Shown: piece by piece, positions 8,031 to 17,587 of the stretch
Numbering within the stretch: the stretch's first letter is position 1
Layout: each line of letters opens with the position of its first letter
From: Candidatus Fermentithermobacillaceae bacterium
Lineage (GTDB): Bacteria; Bacillota; Sulfobacillia; Fermentithermobacillales; Fermentithermobacillaceae
Assembly: GCA_012837895.1 (NCBI GenBank)
Contig: DUQH01000125.1
Coordinates: 1 to 61,704, forward strand
Direction: 5' to 3'
Length of the DNA stretch: 61,704 nucleotides
Made by a program: the position numbers and the translations under genes
Notes under the pieces: generated by a model
The model's input: the letters and a program-made list of their open reading frames with translations, nothing else
What the model was told of the DNA's origin: nothing
The model's database searches: none

Positions 8031-8648
8031 TTGCCCGATCTTGCCGGCTTGAAGCTTGTGATCTTCCGCTCTGTGGCAATGTTTTGGATTACCCTGATTG
8101 CCGTCCGGGGCATGGGCAAGAGATCCATAGCCCAGCTTGCCCCTTTCGACTTGACGGTTATCATTATCATTGGCTCAGCTGCAGCCTTGCCCCTGGAAGA
8201 CGAGGGCATCAGTTTGTGGAACGGGATCATACCCATTCTCATTCTCTCTTTTCTTCAATATTTGCTAAGCGTCATAAACCTGCACTGGAGGGGCGCTGAA
8301 AAAGTGACCCAGGGCACATCAACCCCTTTGGTAGTAAACGGGCAGATACTGCATGATAACCGCAAGAGGGAAAGGGTATCCCTGTCAGACCTTCACATAG
8401 TGCTCCGCCAAAAAGGAGTAGAGCGGGTAGAAGACGTAGCTTTGGCAGTGCTTGAGCCCACAGGCGAAGTATCCGTGATTTTCAAAGAAGAAACCCGGCC
8501 TCTGACCGTTAAGGATATTGATGCTTTCAACCTCTCACGGATTGACGATATAATGGCTCTGTCATCTCAGCGGTTGAGAAAAAGGTATAATGAAATCAGC
8601 ACACCGCTAAGAAGGAGAAAGTTGCCAGGTTGGCCCAAGTTTGATTAG
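8031..8648 (+). CDS. DUF421/YetF-family membrane protein
   Basis: Start TTG at 8031 behind CTGGAGG. The 205 residues contain three N-terminal membrane helices (~8-25, ~38-53, ~62-82) with the family motif RGMGKRS and a helix around FDLTVIIIIGSAAALPL, then a cytoplasmic alpha/beta domain (~95-190) containing TPLVVNGQILHDN, as in YetF/YdfR-type proteins. Such proteins are widespread in spore formers; some paralogues are needed for germinant-receptor or spore-membrane function, but no single activity is established. It sits between the lipoprotein and the thioredoxin-like gene, 31 bases after the former. Confidence 0.82.
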   Translation: MPDLAGLKLVIFRSVAMFWITLIAVRGMGKRSIAQLAPFDLTVIIIIGSAAALPLEDEGISLWNGIIPILILSFLQYLLSVINLHWRGAEKVTQGTSTPLVVNGQILHDNRKRERVSLSDLHIVLRQKGVERVEDVALAVLEPTGEVSVIFKEETRPLTVKDIDAFNLSRIDDIMALSSQRLRKRYNEISTPLRRRKLPGWPKFD

Positions 8649-8672
8649 GGATAAGGGGAGAGGTGTTTATCC

Positions 8673-9248
8673 ATGTCTTTTGAAAGCGAATGGTTGCAGA
8701 GGGCCGTTTCCTTTGACGAGTATCTTGAAAGAGCTGACATGAACGTGCCAACCATGAAACAAAACTTTGGTGAAATCACTGTAGGAGACGAAGATCACAC
8801 CTTCTTCACCGGGCTGTGCTCTAGACTGGCGCCTGGGGCGGTAAAGATCCTGGCCATTTCAGAATCATGGTGCTCAGACTGTATGGAGAATCTGCCCATT
8901 ATTGCCAAATTAGCTTCATCGTATCCGTGCTTTCACCTGCTGGTGTTTTCAAGGGACGACAACCTGGATGTCATGGACAAATACCTGACCTCTGGCAGGA
9001 GGACAATCCCTGTATTTGTGTTCTTCGATGAGGCTGGGAAAGAAATCGGGCGTTTTGTAGAAAGGCCGGAGGGCGCCACACGATTCCTGAACCAGGAAAT
9101 GTCCAAGCATGCTCACCTTCCGGAAAAAGAAAGAAAAAGGGCATCATACGGAATCCGCACGCAGCTAAGAGAATTGTACAAATCACGATTTAGGGATGAA
9201 ACCATAAGAGAAATCCGGAGGATTTTGGAAAGCAGATATGAACCATAA
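8673..9248 (+). CDS. Thioredoxin-family protein
   Basis: 191-residue cytosolic protein (no signal peptide) with a thioredoxin-like core and the redox motif SWCSDC (~67-72), differing from the classical WCGPC, followed by the cis-Pro region RTIPVFVFFDE (~110). The basic C-terminal extension (~135-191) is rich in Arg/Lys/Glu. This form is found in Bacillota as a stand-alone thioredoxin-family protein; the substrate is unknown. Its last 11 bases overlap mutS2, implying translational coupling. Confidence 0.8.
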   Translation: MSFESEWLQRAVSFDEYLERADMNVPTMKQNFGEITVGDEDHTFFTGLCSRLAPGAVKILAISESWCSDCMENLPIIAKLASSYPCFHLLVFSRDDNLDVMDKYLTSGRRTIPVFVFFDEAGKEIGRFVERPEGATRFLNQEMSKHAHLPEKERKRASYGIRTQLRELYKSRFRDETIREIRRILESRYEP

Positions 9249-11601
9249 GACCCTTGAACTATTGGAGTTTGAGAAGATCCAGGAAATGCTTGCATCGCAA
9301 GCCAGTACGCCTATGGGGAAGGAGCTTGCAAGAAAGGCGTTTCCTGCCGATGCGCATCTTGCTAGAAAACGTCAACAAACAGGGCGGGAAATAGCTGAAG
9401 CTATGCTGAAAACGTCTCTGTCCGCTATGCCGCCGGTGAGGGATGTAAGGACCAAGGTAACAGGAGCTATGCAAGGCGGCCAGCTTACACCGCATGACCT
9501 GCGTGATGTGCTCAACTTGCTGGTCGCTTGTGACACTGTTTCTGCCTGGATAGGACGCCTCAACCAAGAGTTTGGGAAGCTTCATGAATTAAGGCAGAGG
9601 TTGCCCGACCAACCTCTACTTAAGGACAAGCTTGCCGGAACAGTTGATGAGCAAGGTGTGATAAAAGATACGGCCAGCCCTAAACTGTATTCCATAAGGA
9701 AATCGTACAGGGAGTCTCAAGAAAAGCTACGAAAACGGGCTGAAGAGATGACACGCCAAGCCAGCATTGCCCAATATCTTCAGGAGCCGATAGTGACGAT
9801 CCGCAACGGAAGATATGTGCTTCCTGTCAGGCAGGAACACGCTTCAAGAATACAGGGGATAGTCCATGACCAATCGGCGTCAGGACACACTGTGTTTATG
9901 GAGCCTTCTGAGCTTCTTGAAATGGCCAACCAAGTAAAGCGTCTGGAACTCCTTGAACGGGATGAAATTGAAAGAATTCTTAATGAGGTATCTGTTTGGG
10001 TGGGCGAAGTGGGTCCGGAACTGCTTGGCGGCGTTGAAGCTTTGGCCGAGTTTGACCTGGGTGTAGCTAAGGCGAGGCTTGCCCACAAGTGGAATGGGTG
10101 TTTTCCCACATTGACAGACAGGTTTACCGTATCCCTTGTTAAAGCCTGGCATCCGCTTCTAAAAGGAAACCCTGTCCCCCTTGATATCCACCTGGACGAA
10201 GCAGGTGTAAGGACTGTGGTTGTGACAGGGCCAAATATGGGTGGCAAGACAGTCTCCTTGAAGACCTGCGGACTGCTGGTTGCAATGGCCCTGGCAGGGA
10301 TGCCGTGCCCTTGCGATCCGAAGACTCAAATCGGGGACATTAAGGCGATCCTATGCGATATAGGGGACGAGCAGTCCATTGAAGAAAACCTGAGCACCTT
10401 TTCAGCTCATATTACAAACATAAAGCAAATTTTGGCCGTGTCAGGCAGGGGTAAACTGGTGCTCATCGATGAGCTTGCCGCCGGTACTGATCCAAGGGAA
10501 GGAGCTGCCCTGGCGCAAGCTATCCTTGAGAAGCTCCACGAGCCAGGGGCATTATGTGTTGTCACCAGTCATTACGGTGAGCTCAAAACAGTAGCCCAGC
10601 AAACTGATGGAATGGCCAATGCAAGTATGGAATGGGACAGTGTCCAAATGGTGCCTACTTTCAGGCTGGTTGTAGGAAGGCCTGGCAGGTCCCATGCTTT
10701 TCTGGTAGCACGCAGGTTAGGCCTGGACGATGACGTGTTGGAGCGCGCAAGAGAACTCATTCCCCAGGACGTAGCCAGGTTAGAAGATATTATCGCTGAC
10801 ATGGAAGCTCATTCCCAGAAAGCCAGGGTAGAGGCGGAAAAAGCAGCTATGGACAGCGCGCTTTACCAGAGATTGCGGGAAGAGTACGAGAACAGATTAA
10901 AGAGTCTGGAATCCCAAAGGAAAAAGATTGTAGGGGATGCCAGGCGGGAGGCACAATCAATCATCTCCAGGGCCAGGGTTGAATTTGAAAAGGCCTTAAG
11001 GGACATAAAAGAAAGCCGGCGCCGGAGCTCTGGGGATATCCATGCGGCGGCTTCTGAGATCCGTGCCAGGCTTTCGGGAATCCAAGCTGAACTGTCTGAT
11101 GGGGCAGGAGAGATTCCCAAGGGCGAGCCTCTGAGGTTAGAGGAGCTGAAAACAGGCATGCAAGTTCAGGTTTCAGGATTCTCAGAGCCCGGTACCATAC
11201 TGGAAGTGTCAGGTCCGGAAGACGTAGTAGTGCAAATAGGAAACCTAAAACTCAGAACTGAAGCTAACCGGTTAACCAGGGCCGGACAAGAAATCCCGGA
11301 AGGCCATATGCCCTCCACAGTTCTTGGGAAGGAGCAAAGCAAAGCCCTGGAAATATCCGCAGAGGTGGACCTGCGTGGTATGACAAGGGAAGAGGCGCTC
11401 ATGACGTTGGACAAATATATCGATGATGCTTTCCTTGCATCTTTGCCACAGATCACCATTATCCACGGTAAAGGTACAGGCGCTTTGCGTAAAGCTGTTG
11501 AAGAGTACCTCCAGTCAATGCAGAAATATATCGCCGGTTACCGCCCTGGCGAGCCGTCTGAAGGCGGTACCGGCGTTACTATTGCAAGACTGAGGAACTA
11601 G
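9238..11601 (+). CDS. mutS2: MutS2 family ATPase/endonuclease (ribosome rescue or recombination control)
   Basis: 787 residues, full length. The N-terminal core and clamp domains precede the ABC-type ATPase with Walker A GPNMGGKT (~331-338), the signature region NLSTFSAHI (~384) and Walker B LVLIDELAAGTDP (~405). A coiled coil (~510-620) leads to the C-terminal Smr nuclease domain with HGKGTGALR (~743-751). MutS2 lacks the mismatch-recognition domain of MutS; homologues suppress recombination and, in B. subtilis, resolve collided ribosomes. ATG 9238 overlaps the upstream gene. It converges on the PBP gene with only 20 bases between stops. Confidence 0.95.
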   Translation: MNHKTLELLEFEKIQEMLASQASTPMGKELARKAFPADAHLARKRQQTGREIAEAMLKTSLSAMPPVRDVRTKVTGAMQGGQLTPHDLRDVLNLLVACDTVSAWIGRLNQEFGKLHELRQRLPDQPLLKDKLAGTVDEQGVIKDTASPKLYSIRKSYRESQEKLRKRAEEMTRQASIAQYLQEPIVTIRNGRYVLPVRQEHASRIQGIVHDQSASGHTVFMEPSELLEMANQVKRLELLERDEIERILNEVSVWVGEVGPELLGGVEALAEFDLGVAKARLAHKWNGCFPTLTDRFTVSLVKAWHPLLKGNPVPLDIHLDEAGVRTVVVTGPNMGGKTVSLKTCGLLVAMALAGMPCPCDPKTQIGDIKAILCDIGDEQSIEENLSTFSAHITNIKQILAVSGRGKLVLIDELAAGTDPREGAALAQAILEKLHEPGALCVVTSHYGELKTVAQQTDGMANASMEWDSVQMVPTFRLVVGRPGRSHAFLVARRLGLDDDVLERARELIPQDVARLEDIIADMEAHSQKARVEAEKAAMDSALYQRLREEYENRLKSLESQRKKIVGDARREAQSIISRARVEFEKALRDIKESRRRSSGDIHAAASEIRARLSGIQAELSDGAGEIPKGEPLRLEELKTGMQVQVSGFSEPGTILEVSGPEDVVVQIGNLKLRTEANRLTRAGQEIPEGHMPSTVLGKEQSKALEISAEVDLRGMTREEALMTLDKYIDDAFLASLPQITIIHGKGTGALRKAVEEYLQSMQKYIAGYRPGEPSEGGTGVTIARLRN

Positions 11602-11621
11602 GCCCCGGCCTGAATGCTGTG

Positions 11622-13760
11622 CTACATTCCCCCTTGGTGATCGCCAAACTCCTCACCAGGCGAATCACCGTGTTCAGGGAGATCATCCTGCAAGATGCCA
11701 GGCCAATCACCTGGCATGCCTTCAGGGTGAAAATCGCAGATTGACGTAGGTGTTTTGCCCTTGACTCCCAGTTCAGTTATTATGTCCTCTTCAGGACAGT
11801 AAGGGCCGGGCAACAACCCTGACTTCTTGCACACCTGGATTTCCACTATAGTGTCTGGCCTGGTGAAATCTTCAACAGGCATATCTGCAGTGATAACCTT
11901 CATCATTGCATTCCAGATCCTCGCAGGATAGCTCCCGCCGGTGATCTTCCACTGGGCCATTGTCTTTTCGTGATCATAGCCCATCCACACCACACCCACA
12001 GTGCTAGGGGTGTATCCTGCAAACCATGCGTCTTTCCAGTCGCTTGTAGTGCCTGTCTTGCCTGCTGCCGGCCTGCCAAAATAGGCGGCTTGCCCGGTTC
12101 CCCCGGCTACAGTAAGCACGTCCTGAAGCATGCTGGTCATCAGGTATGCCGATTCTTCGGAAATCACAATCTGCCTGTTTACGCTGTGCTCTTCTAACAC
12201 ATTGCCATTTTTGTCCTCAACTTTGAGTATTGACAAAGGCTGAACCTGAATCCCCCGGTTAGCTATAGTACTGAAAGCTACTGCCATATCCAGGGGAGTG
12301 ACCCCGTAAGTAAGCCCGCCAAGCGCAAGGGATCTGGTAAGGTCAGATCGGCCTCCTGAATCAGGCGTCTTGACAAGCGTAGTAATTCCAAGTTTTTCAG
12401 ACATCTCAAGGCTGGTTCTCAGGCCGACCATATCCTGAACCTTACACGCCACTACGTTTAGAGACTCCCTTACACCTTTTCTCATCGTGACAAGTCCTTG
12501 GAAGTTGCCGCTGTAGTTTCTCGGCGAGAATTCTTCACCAGTGGTGGGATCTACCCAGGTCACAGGCGAATCGTCGATCACTGTATAAGGGCCCATGCCC
12601 ATTTCCAGGGCAGGTGTATATACGGAAATGGGTTTGAAAGCAGAGCCGGGCTGGCGTTTTGCATCAATTGTACGGTTCCATCCCAGCATACCCTCGTGCC
12701 TTCTTCCGCCTACAAGGGCAAGCAGGTGACCTGTCCTGACGTCCATCACTACTGTGGCGGCTTCAATGTTGTCTTCTCCGGGTTTATAGGGGAAGACAGG
12801 ATCAAGCACCTCTCTTATAGCCGCCTCTGCAGCCCTCTGGGCGGCCGGGTTGTATGTTGTATATACACGTAAGCCGCCTCCGTATACCAAATCTGCCGGG
12901 TAACGCGAGAGCAGTTGCTCCAGCACGAAGTCTAGGAAGTAGCCGCCTTCTGTAACTACCATAGGTTCATGATCGATAATGTTGAGCGGTTTACTCTTGT
13001 AAACCTCAGCCTCATCCTGGGTGATAAACCCGTATTCGGCCATCTGGTTAAGCACTGTATTCCGCCTCTTTACTGCTTGCTCAAGGTTTGATTTGTCCCC
13101 GTAGTACGAAGGCGCCCTTATGGCTCCGGCCAGAAAAGCTGCTTCATCCACTGTTAGTTCAGAAACAGGCTTGGCGAAGTACGCTCTTGCCGCTGCTTCA
13201 GCCCCATGTGCCCCGCGGCCAAAGTGAATCTGGTTGATGTACATCTCCAGGATTTCCTTCTTGGTGTACTTGCGTTCCATGAGCACAGCAACTATGATAT
13301 CCTGGACTTTTCGCTTAAGGGTCCTGTCATACTCAAGGAAGGCAATCTTGGCAAGCTGCTGGGTGATAGTACTGCCTCCTTGCAGCGATGAATCGTCTAC
13401 GATGTTTTGATATAAAGCCCTCATGATCGCCCTTAAGTCGAACCCGGGATGGCTGTAAAACCTGTGGTCTTCAGCAGCGAGAACTGCATCAATCAGGTGC
13501 TGGGGCATATCGTTGACGGAGACGGGGATCCGGTATTCACTTGACCTGAGCTCAGTCCATACGTCTCCGTTACGGTCATATATTATCGATATTTCGCTCG
13601 CCTCAGGCTCAAGGCCTGCAAGTGCCGGGAGATCCCGTATTGCCGAAACTACAACTGCAGCTGCAAAACCGGCTCCCACGAGAACCAATCCCAACAAAAG
13701 GTATATTACCGCCTCAAGGGCCCTGACGCCCTTCTTGGGCCTGCGTCTTCTTTTTGCCAT
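11622..13760 (-). CDS. Class A (bifunctional) penicillin-binding protein, PBP1A type
   Basis: Membrane-anchored peptidoglycan polymerase and cross-linker. The 712 residues begin with a basic cytoplasmic tail and one transmembrane helix (~16-38). The GT51 glycosyltransferase domain carries [12 protein letters not shown] (~97) and [11 protein letters not shown] (~128-138). The transpeptidase domain has SAFK (catalytic Ser, ~377), SLN (~435) and KTGT (~567). A short acidic, Pro/Gly-rich C-terminus follows. It is the only leftward gene in the first 56 kb, expressed from an extended -10 promoter overlapping that of tyrS. Similar to PonA/PbpF/PbpG types; which one cannot be fixed. Confidence 0.95.
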   Translation of the reverse strand: MAKRRRRPKKGVRALEAVIYLLLGLVLVGAGFAAAVVVSAIRDLPALAGLEPEASEISIIYDRNGDVWTELRSSEYRIPVSVNDMPQHLIDAVLAAEDHRFYSHPGFDLRAIMRALYQNIVDDSSLQGGSTITQQLAKIAFLEYDRTLKRKVQDIIVAVLMERKYTKKEILEMYINQIHFGRGAHGAEAAARAYFAKPVSELTVDEAAFLAGAIRAPSYYGDKSNLEQAVKRRNTVLNQMAEYGFITQDEAEVYKSKPLNIIDHEPMVVTEGGYFLDFVLEQLLSRYPADLVYGGGLRVYTTYNPAAQRAAEAAIREVLDPVFPYKPGEDNIEAATVVMDVRTGHLLALVGGRRHEGMLGWNRTIDAKRQPGSAFKPISVYTPALEMGMGPYTVIDDSPVTWVDPTTGEEFSPRNYSGNFQGLVTMRKGVRESLNVVACKVQDMVGLRTSLEMSEKLGITTLVKTPDSGGRSDLTRSLALGGLTYGVTPLDMAVAFSTIANRGIQVQPLSILKVEDKNGNVLEEHSVNRQIVISEESAYLMTSMLQDVLTVAGGTGQAAYFGRPAAGKTGTTSDWKDAWFAGYTPSTVGVVWMGYDHEKTMAQWKITGGSYPARIWNAMMKVITADMPVEDFTRPDTIVEIQVCKKSGLLPGPYCPEEDIITELGVKGKTPTSICDFHPEGMPGDWPGILQDDLPEHGDSPGEEFGDHQGGM

Positions 13761-13890
13761 AACTCACTACCTCCAGCGGTTGCCATACGGCTCACCTGCA
13801 CTGTTGTATGTCAGCTACATTATCTCTTTATGCGTTTACGCTTGCTACTCCCATGTTACCAGACGAAAAAATCACTGATAAGGTGTCAAC

Positions 13891-13919
13891 ATTATACCAT
13901 TTTCAGCAATTGGCTTCTT
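13891..13919 (-). promoter_or_regulatory. Leftward promoter for the class A PBP
   Basis: On the minus strand TGGTATAAT is an extended -10 (hexamer at 13891-13896). The position 17 bases upstream (13914-13919) reads AAGAAG, so there is no consensus -35. A start near 13884 would give a leader of about 125 bases. It is back-to-back with the tyrS promoter. Confidence 0.6.
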
Positions 13920-13943
13920 GAGGTCTGCCGCGAATGGTATAAT
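13915..13943 (+). promoter_or_regulatory. Rightward promoter for tyrS
   Basis: Extended -10 TGGTATAAT (hexamer 13938-13943). At 17-base spacing the -35 is TTCTTG (13915-13920); TTGAGG at 13918-13923 would leave only 14 bases. The leader to the TTG start at 13974 is only ~25 bases, so there is no room for a T-box, although Firmicutes tyrS genes often have one. Confidence 0.65.
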
Positions 13944-13973
13944 CAAACGAAAAGCCCAAGGAGGGTTAGTGCT

Positions 13974-15206
13974 TTGGGAAAATTGGAAGATGCAGTTAAC
14001 CACCAAACTGAGTTGCTCAGCCAGAGGGCTGCAATGCTGGTTACCGTGGAAGAACTTAGGGCCAAGATAAGGCGTTCCCTGGAGAAACAGCAGCCTCTGA
14101 AAGTAAAATTGGGAGTGGACCCCAGTGCCCCTGACCTCCACCTTGGCCACATGGTGGTTATGAGGAAACTCAGGGAATTTCAGGAACTGGGCCATGAGAT
14201 ATACTTTGTAATCGGTGATTTCACTGGGATGATTGGGGATCCCACCGGCAGGTCAAAGACCAGGAGGCAACTGTCAAGGGAAGAAGTTGAAGCCAACGCC
14301 CGTACATATCATGAACAAGCCACGTTAATCCTCGACCCTGACAAGACCCATGTAGTTTTCAATTCATCCTGGCTGTCGCCTCTTACATTTGGGGAACTGA
14401 TAAAGCTGGCTTCCAAGTTCACTGTGGCCCGAATGCTTGAGAGGGATGATTTCCATAACCGATACACGGAGGGACAGGCCATTGGAATCCACGAGTTCTT
14501 GTACCCACTGGCCCAGGCGCACGACTCAATTGCCATCAACGCTGACGTGGAGCTTGGTGGGACAGACCAGACTTTTAACCTCCTGGTGGGCAGGGACATA
14601 CAGCCCCATTACGGGCAGGAACCGCAGATAGCGCTGACTATGCCGCTTCTTGTAGGAACCGACGGAAAAGAAAAGATGTCCAAGAGCCTTGGCAATTACA
14701 TTGGTGTCACTGATGAGCCCAATGACATGTATGGGAAAGTGATGTCCATTCCCGATGACGTAATGGGCGACTATTTCGAGTTAGTCCTGGCCGAACCCAA
14801 GCCTTCGGTGCAGGGCATGATGCGTGATATAGAGTCAGGTAGACGTCATCCGATGGACGTGAAAATGGAACTGGCAAAGAGAATCGTAACAGAATTCCAT
14901 GGGATGAATGCGGCGAGTACTGCACAAGAAAACTTCTTGAAGGTATTCAGGCAAGATGACCTTCCAGATGATATTGAAACAGTGAACCTGAAGGACCTTA
15001 CGGAAGGCGAAGAAATAGGGCTGGCAAGACTGATTGCATTGTGTGGGCTGGCACCTTCTTCATCTGAAGCCAGGCGCCTGATTAGTAGCGGTGCTGTAAG
15101 GGTCAACCGTGAGAGGAAAGACGATCCGTCTGCTTTGATCAAGGTGACAAACGGTATGCTGCTTCAAGTAGGCAAGCGGCGGATTTGCAAGCTTAGCGTG
15201 AGGTAG
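13974..15206 (+). CDS. tyrS: Tyrosine--tRNA ligase
   Basis: Class I synthetase charging tRNA-Tyr. I chose TTG 13974 (410 residues) because AAGGAGGG lies 8 bases upstream and the promoter -10 at 13938-13943 excludes any longer form. Motifs: HLGH (the HIGH signature, ~55), [13 protein letters not shown] (~81-93), KMSKS (~234), and a C-terminal S4 RNA-binding domain (~345-408). The HLGH/KMSKS pairing and the length suggest the TyrZ-like type. It is a single-gene unit divergent from the PBP gene. Confidence 0.96.
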   Translation: MGKLEDAVNHQTELLSQRAAMLVTVEELRAKIRRSLEKQQPLKVKLGVDPSAPDLHLGHMVVMRKLREFQELGHEIYFVIGDFTGMIGDPTGRSKTRRQLSREEVEANARTYHEQATLILDPDKTHVVFNSSWLSPLTFGELIKLASKFTVARMLERDDFHNRYTEGQAIGIHEFLYPLAQAHDSIAINADVELGGTDQTFNLLVGRDIQPHYGQEPQIALTMPLLVGTDGKEKMSKSLGNYIGVTDEPNDMYGKVMSIPDDVMGDYFELVLAEPKPSVQGMMRDIESGRRHPMDVKMELAKRIVTEFHGMNAASTAQENFLKVFRQDDLPDDIETVNLKDLTEGEEIGLARLIALCGLAPSSSEARRLISSGAVRVNRERKDDPSALIKVTNGMLLQVGKRRICKLSVR

Positions 15207-15288
15207 CGCAAGATTTTGGTTTTCTGCGAACTTTAGAGTAAATATAAGCATAACAATGAGAGGCTACTTTTTGTGAAAGGGGCTTCTC

Positions 15289-15942
15289 ATTATTTTCGGC
15301 AGAAGGTTATTTGACAGGAGAAAGCGCCTTAGGTGGCCTGTGGCAACCGCTATAGGGCTTTGTATGGCGTTCTTCTTGTTTGTTTCGGTGGAAAGAAGCG
15401 TTATCCCAACCCTGATAGCTGTGTCAGAATCACGGGTTACAGCCATAGCTAACGAAGCTATCCGCCAGGCGGTAAACTCCCATGTAGATTCGCTGCTCCA
15501 AGGCAAGCAACTTCTGGATTTTCACGTCGGCCCTGAAGGGGAACTCCTGTACGTACAGACCAACACCTCTGACCTCAATAAAATACAGGCTGAATCCCTG
15601 GCTATCCTTCAGGAGGCTATAGAGGATCTTGAAGGGTTCGAAGTCCGCATCCCCCTTGGGCAAGCTCTGAGTTCGAAAATTTTCGCTTCAAAAGGGCCCA
15701 AAATCAAAGTCACCATGTTTCCTTTTGGACATGTAAACGTGCAGGTTATGGACACCTTTGAAGTGACAGGGATTAACCAGATAAAGTATGGCCTGCACCT
15801 AAGGGTTATCTATACGCTGCAAGTGATAATCCCGCTTATCTCATCCAAGACCCACGTTTCAATTGATATACCCCTTGCCACAGTACTCATCCCAGGAAAA
15901 GTGCCCGACACTTACCTCATGTTTCCCTACGATACCAGGTGA
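15289..15942 (+). CDS. yunB: Sporulation protein YunB
   Basis: YunB is a mother-cell (sigma-E regulon) membrane-associated protein of poorly known function in B. subtilis. Coding similarity starts before the first ordinary start codon (GTG 15340): the preceding in-frame residues give a basic stretch RRLFDRRKRLRWPV leading into the membrane helix, as in other YunB. An in-frame TGA at 15274 bounds the frame, and no ATG, GTG or TTG exists between it and 15340. An AAAGGGG (15276-15282) is ideally placed for ATT at 15289 or 15292, so a rare ATT start is proposed (217 residues). The body matches YunB (VERSVIPTLIAVSESR, SIDIPLATVLIPG). Confidence 0.85.
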   Translation: MIFGRRLFDRRKRLRWPVATAIGLCMAFFLFVSVERSVIPTLIAVSESRVTAIANEAIRQAVNSHVDSLLQGKQLLDFHVGPEGELLYVQTNTSDLNKIQAESLAILQEAIEDLEGFEVRIPLGQALSSKIFASKGPKIKVTMFPFGHVNVQVMDTFEVTGINQIKYGLHLRVIYTLQVIIPLISSKTHVSIDIPLATVLIPGKVPDTYLMFPYDTR

Positions 15943-16017
15943 ATTGGCAACTACCTCTTCACAACGGGAATTATCTGGAGGATAATGTGCTTAAAGCAGT
16001 GCTTTGAGGTGATGAGG

Positions 16018-16767
16018 GTGAAAGACATCCGCCAGGTGGCTTTTTCAATTTCTGACTGGATGCGGAAAATGAGCGATTCAGCAGGTGCGGCAGGAGGGAT
16101 TTTTGGCGTTTCTGGCGGGCTGGATTCAGCGTTGCTGGTTGCCCTCGCCAAAGATGCCTGGCAGGAAGACTGCCTGGGTTTAGTGCTTCCGTGCCATTCG
16201 TCAGAGACCGATGTGAAAGATGCCATTTACGTATTGGAGCATTTTGACTGCAACTATCAGGTACTGGATCTGACTCCCGTGTTTGACAGTTTCATTTCGA
16301 TTCTGGGCGAATCTGATGCCAAGTCAGCGTTCATGGCCCGGGCAAACCTGAAGCCCCGCCTGAGAATGGCTGCTCTCTATTACCATGCAAACATGATGAA
16401 TTACGTGGTTGTCGGCACAACCAACAGAAGCGAGTATCACGTAGGCTATTTCACCAAGTATGGTGACGGAGGAGTAGACATGCTGCCCCTGGCAAACCTC
16501 ACAAAAACTGAAGTGAGACAGCTATCGAGGTTTCTCGGAGTGCCTGAAAGGATCTTGGCGAAGACACCTTCAGGAGGGCTTTGGGAAGGACAGACTGACG
16601 AAGGTGAAATGGGGCTATCATACACAGACCTGGATGCCTACCTTCGCGGTGAGAAGGTCCCTCCGGCTGTCGAAGCAAGGATTACGGAGATGCATAACAA
16701 AAGCGGACACAAGAGAGGCCTTCCGCCAATCCCTGTGCGTAGCATTGACTTTTTCAAGGGGGAATGA
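16018..16767 (+). CDS. nadE: NAD+ synthase (ammonia-dependent type)
   Basis: Converts deamido-NAD to NAD using ATP and ammonia. The PP-loop SGGLDSAL (~35-42) and NRSEYHVGYFTKYGDGGVD (~141) are characteristic; GLWEGQTDEGEMGL (~187) matches the NadE C-terminal region. With 249 residues it lacks a glutaminase domain. GTG 16018 is chosen since GAGGTGAT (16006-16013) fits the anti-SD at good distance and the family starts here. ATG 15985 (11 extra residues) has GGAGG only 3 bases away. It is followed after 3 bases by yebC. Confidence 0.94.
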   Translation: MKDIRQVAFSISDWMRKMSDSAGAAGGIFGVSGGLDSALLVALAKDAWQEDCLGLVLPCHSSETDVKDAIYVLEHFDCNYQVLDLTPVFDSFISILGESDAKSAFMARANLKPRLRMAALYYHANMMNYVVVGTTNRSEYHVGYFTKYGDGGVDMLPLANLTKTEVRQLSRFLGVPERILAKTPSGGLWEGQTDEGEMGLSYTDLDAYLRGEKVPPAVEARITEMHNKSGHKRGLPPIPVRSIDFFKGE

Positions 16768-16770
16768 GTC

Positions 16771-17517
16771 TTGGCAGGACACTCAAAATGGTCGAACATC
16801 AAACGTAAGAAATCGAAGATGGACGCCCAGCGTGCAAACTTGATTTCCAAGGCGGTCAGGGAGGTAATGCTTGCCGCCAGGGAAGGAGGAGGTAATCCCG
16901 ACAGCAATTTCAGGTTGAGGATGGCCATAGAAAAGGCCAGGGGATTTAACGTAAGCGCTGACAATATTGAACGGGCGATCAAGCGTGGCACCGGGGAACT
17001 TGACAGTGGCCAAGTCGAGGAGATTACCTACGAAGGGTATGGACCCGGAGGAACTGCAGTGCTGGTAGAGACCGCAACTGACAACCGCAACCGGACTGCA
17101 TCAGAAATAAGGCACCTGTTTTCCAAACACGGAGGTAAACTGGCGGAGCTCGGCGCAGTAGCATGGATATTCGATCAGAGGGGTTTCATCGCCATAGAGA
17201 AACAGGGGCTTTCCGAGGAACAGGCTCTGGAAATGTGTATAGAAGCCGGAGCTCTTGACATGCAGACCGAGGAAGATTGCTATGAGGTCTACACTGAAGT
17301 GAGCCAACTTGAACAGGTGAGGACCCAGCTGGAAAGCTCTGGTGCACGCATCCAAACAGCTGAATTAACCATGGTACCAAAGACATACGTCAACCTTGAC
17401 CGGGACGATGCTGTCAAAATGCTTGCCCTCATGGACGTTCTAGAATCCCACGACGACGTCTCCAGAGTGTATGCCAACTTCGATGTGCCTGATGACATCC
17501 TAGACGCCAACGTATAG
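16771..17517 (+). CDS. yebC: YebC/PmpR family protein
   Basis: Conserved 248-residue protein beginning MAGHSKWSNIKRKK, the hallmark of the family, with GYGPGGTAVLVE (~91) and the three-domain TACO1-like layout. Family members have been described as transcriptional regulators and, more recently, as factors easing ribosome stalling at proline-rich stretches. Start TTG at 16771 behind AAGGGGGA. It lies upstream of bofC and ruvCAB, the usual Firmicutes arrangement. Confidence 0.94.
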   Translation: MAGHSKWSNIKRKKSKMDAQRANLISKAVREVMLAAREGGGNPDSNFRLRMAIEKARGFNVSADNIERAIKRGTGELDSGQVEEITYEGYGPGGTAVLVETATDNRNRTASEIRHLFSKHGGKLAELGAVAWIFDQRGFIAIEKQGLSEEQALEMCIEAGALDMQTEEDCYEVYTEVSQLEQVRTQLESSGARIQTAELTMVPKTYVNLDRDDAVKMLALMDVLESHDDVSRVYANFDVPDDILDANV

Positions 17518-17544
17518 GGTTCCTGAAAGCCATAATGAATACTG

Positions 17545-17584
17545 CCCTCCTTCCTGGGCAACCTAAGTTTGCCTGGAGGGAGGG
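17545..17584 (+). promoter_or_regulatory. Hairpin sequestering the Shine-Dalgarno of the bofC homologue
   Basis: The 5' arm CCCTCCTTCC (17545-17554) plus TGGGCAA (to 17561) pairs with the 3' arm TTTGCCTGGAGGGAGGG (17568-17584), with one G-U pair, one T-T mismatch and one bulge. The outer ten pairs bury GGAGGGAGGG, the only SD for ATG 17588. The yebC stop is 28 bases before the stem. Confidence 0.6.
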
Positions 17585-17587
17585 AAT

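Noticed and set aside
13830-13973. N-terminal extension of TyrS from an ATG at 13830
   Set aside because: It would run across the promoter -10 at 13938-13943 and is not TyrS-like. TTG 13974 has an ideal AAGGAGGG.
15220-15265. Sigma-E-like -10 (CATAACAAT) before yunB
   Set aside because: One base too long for the consensus and no matching -35. yunB being in the sigma-E regulon elsewhere is not enough to call it.
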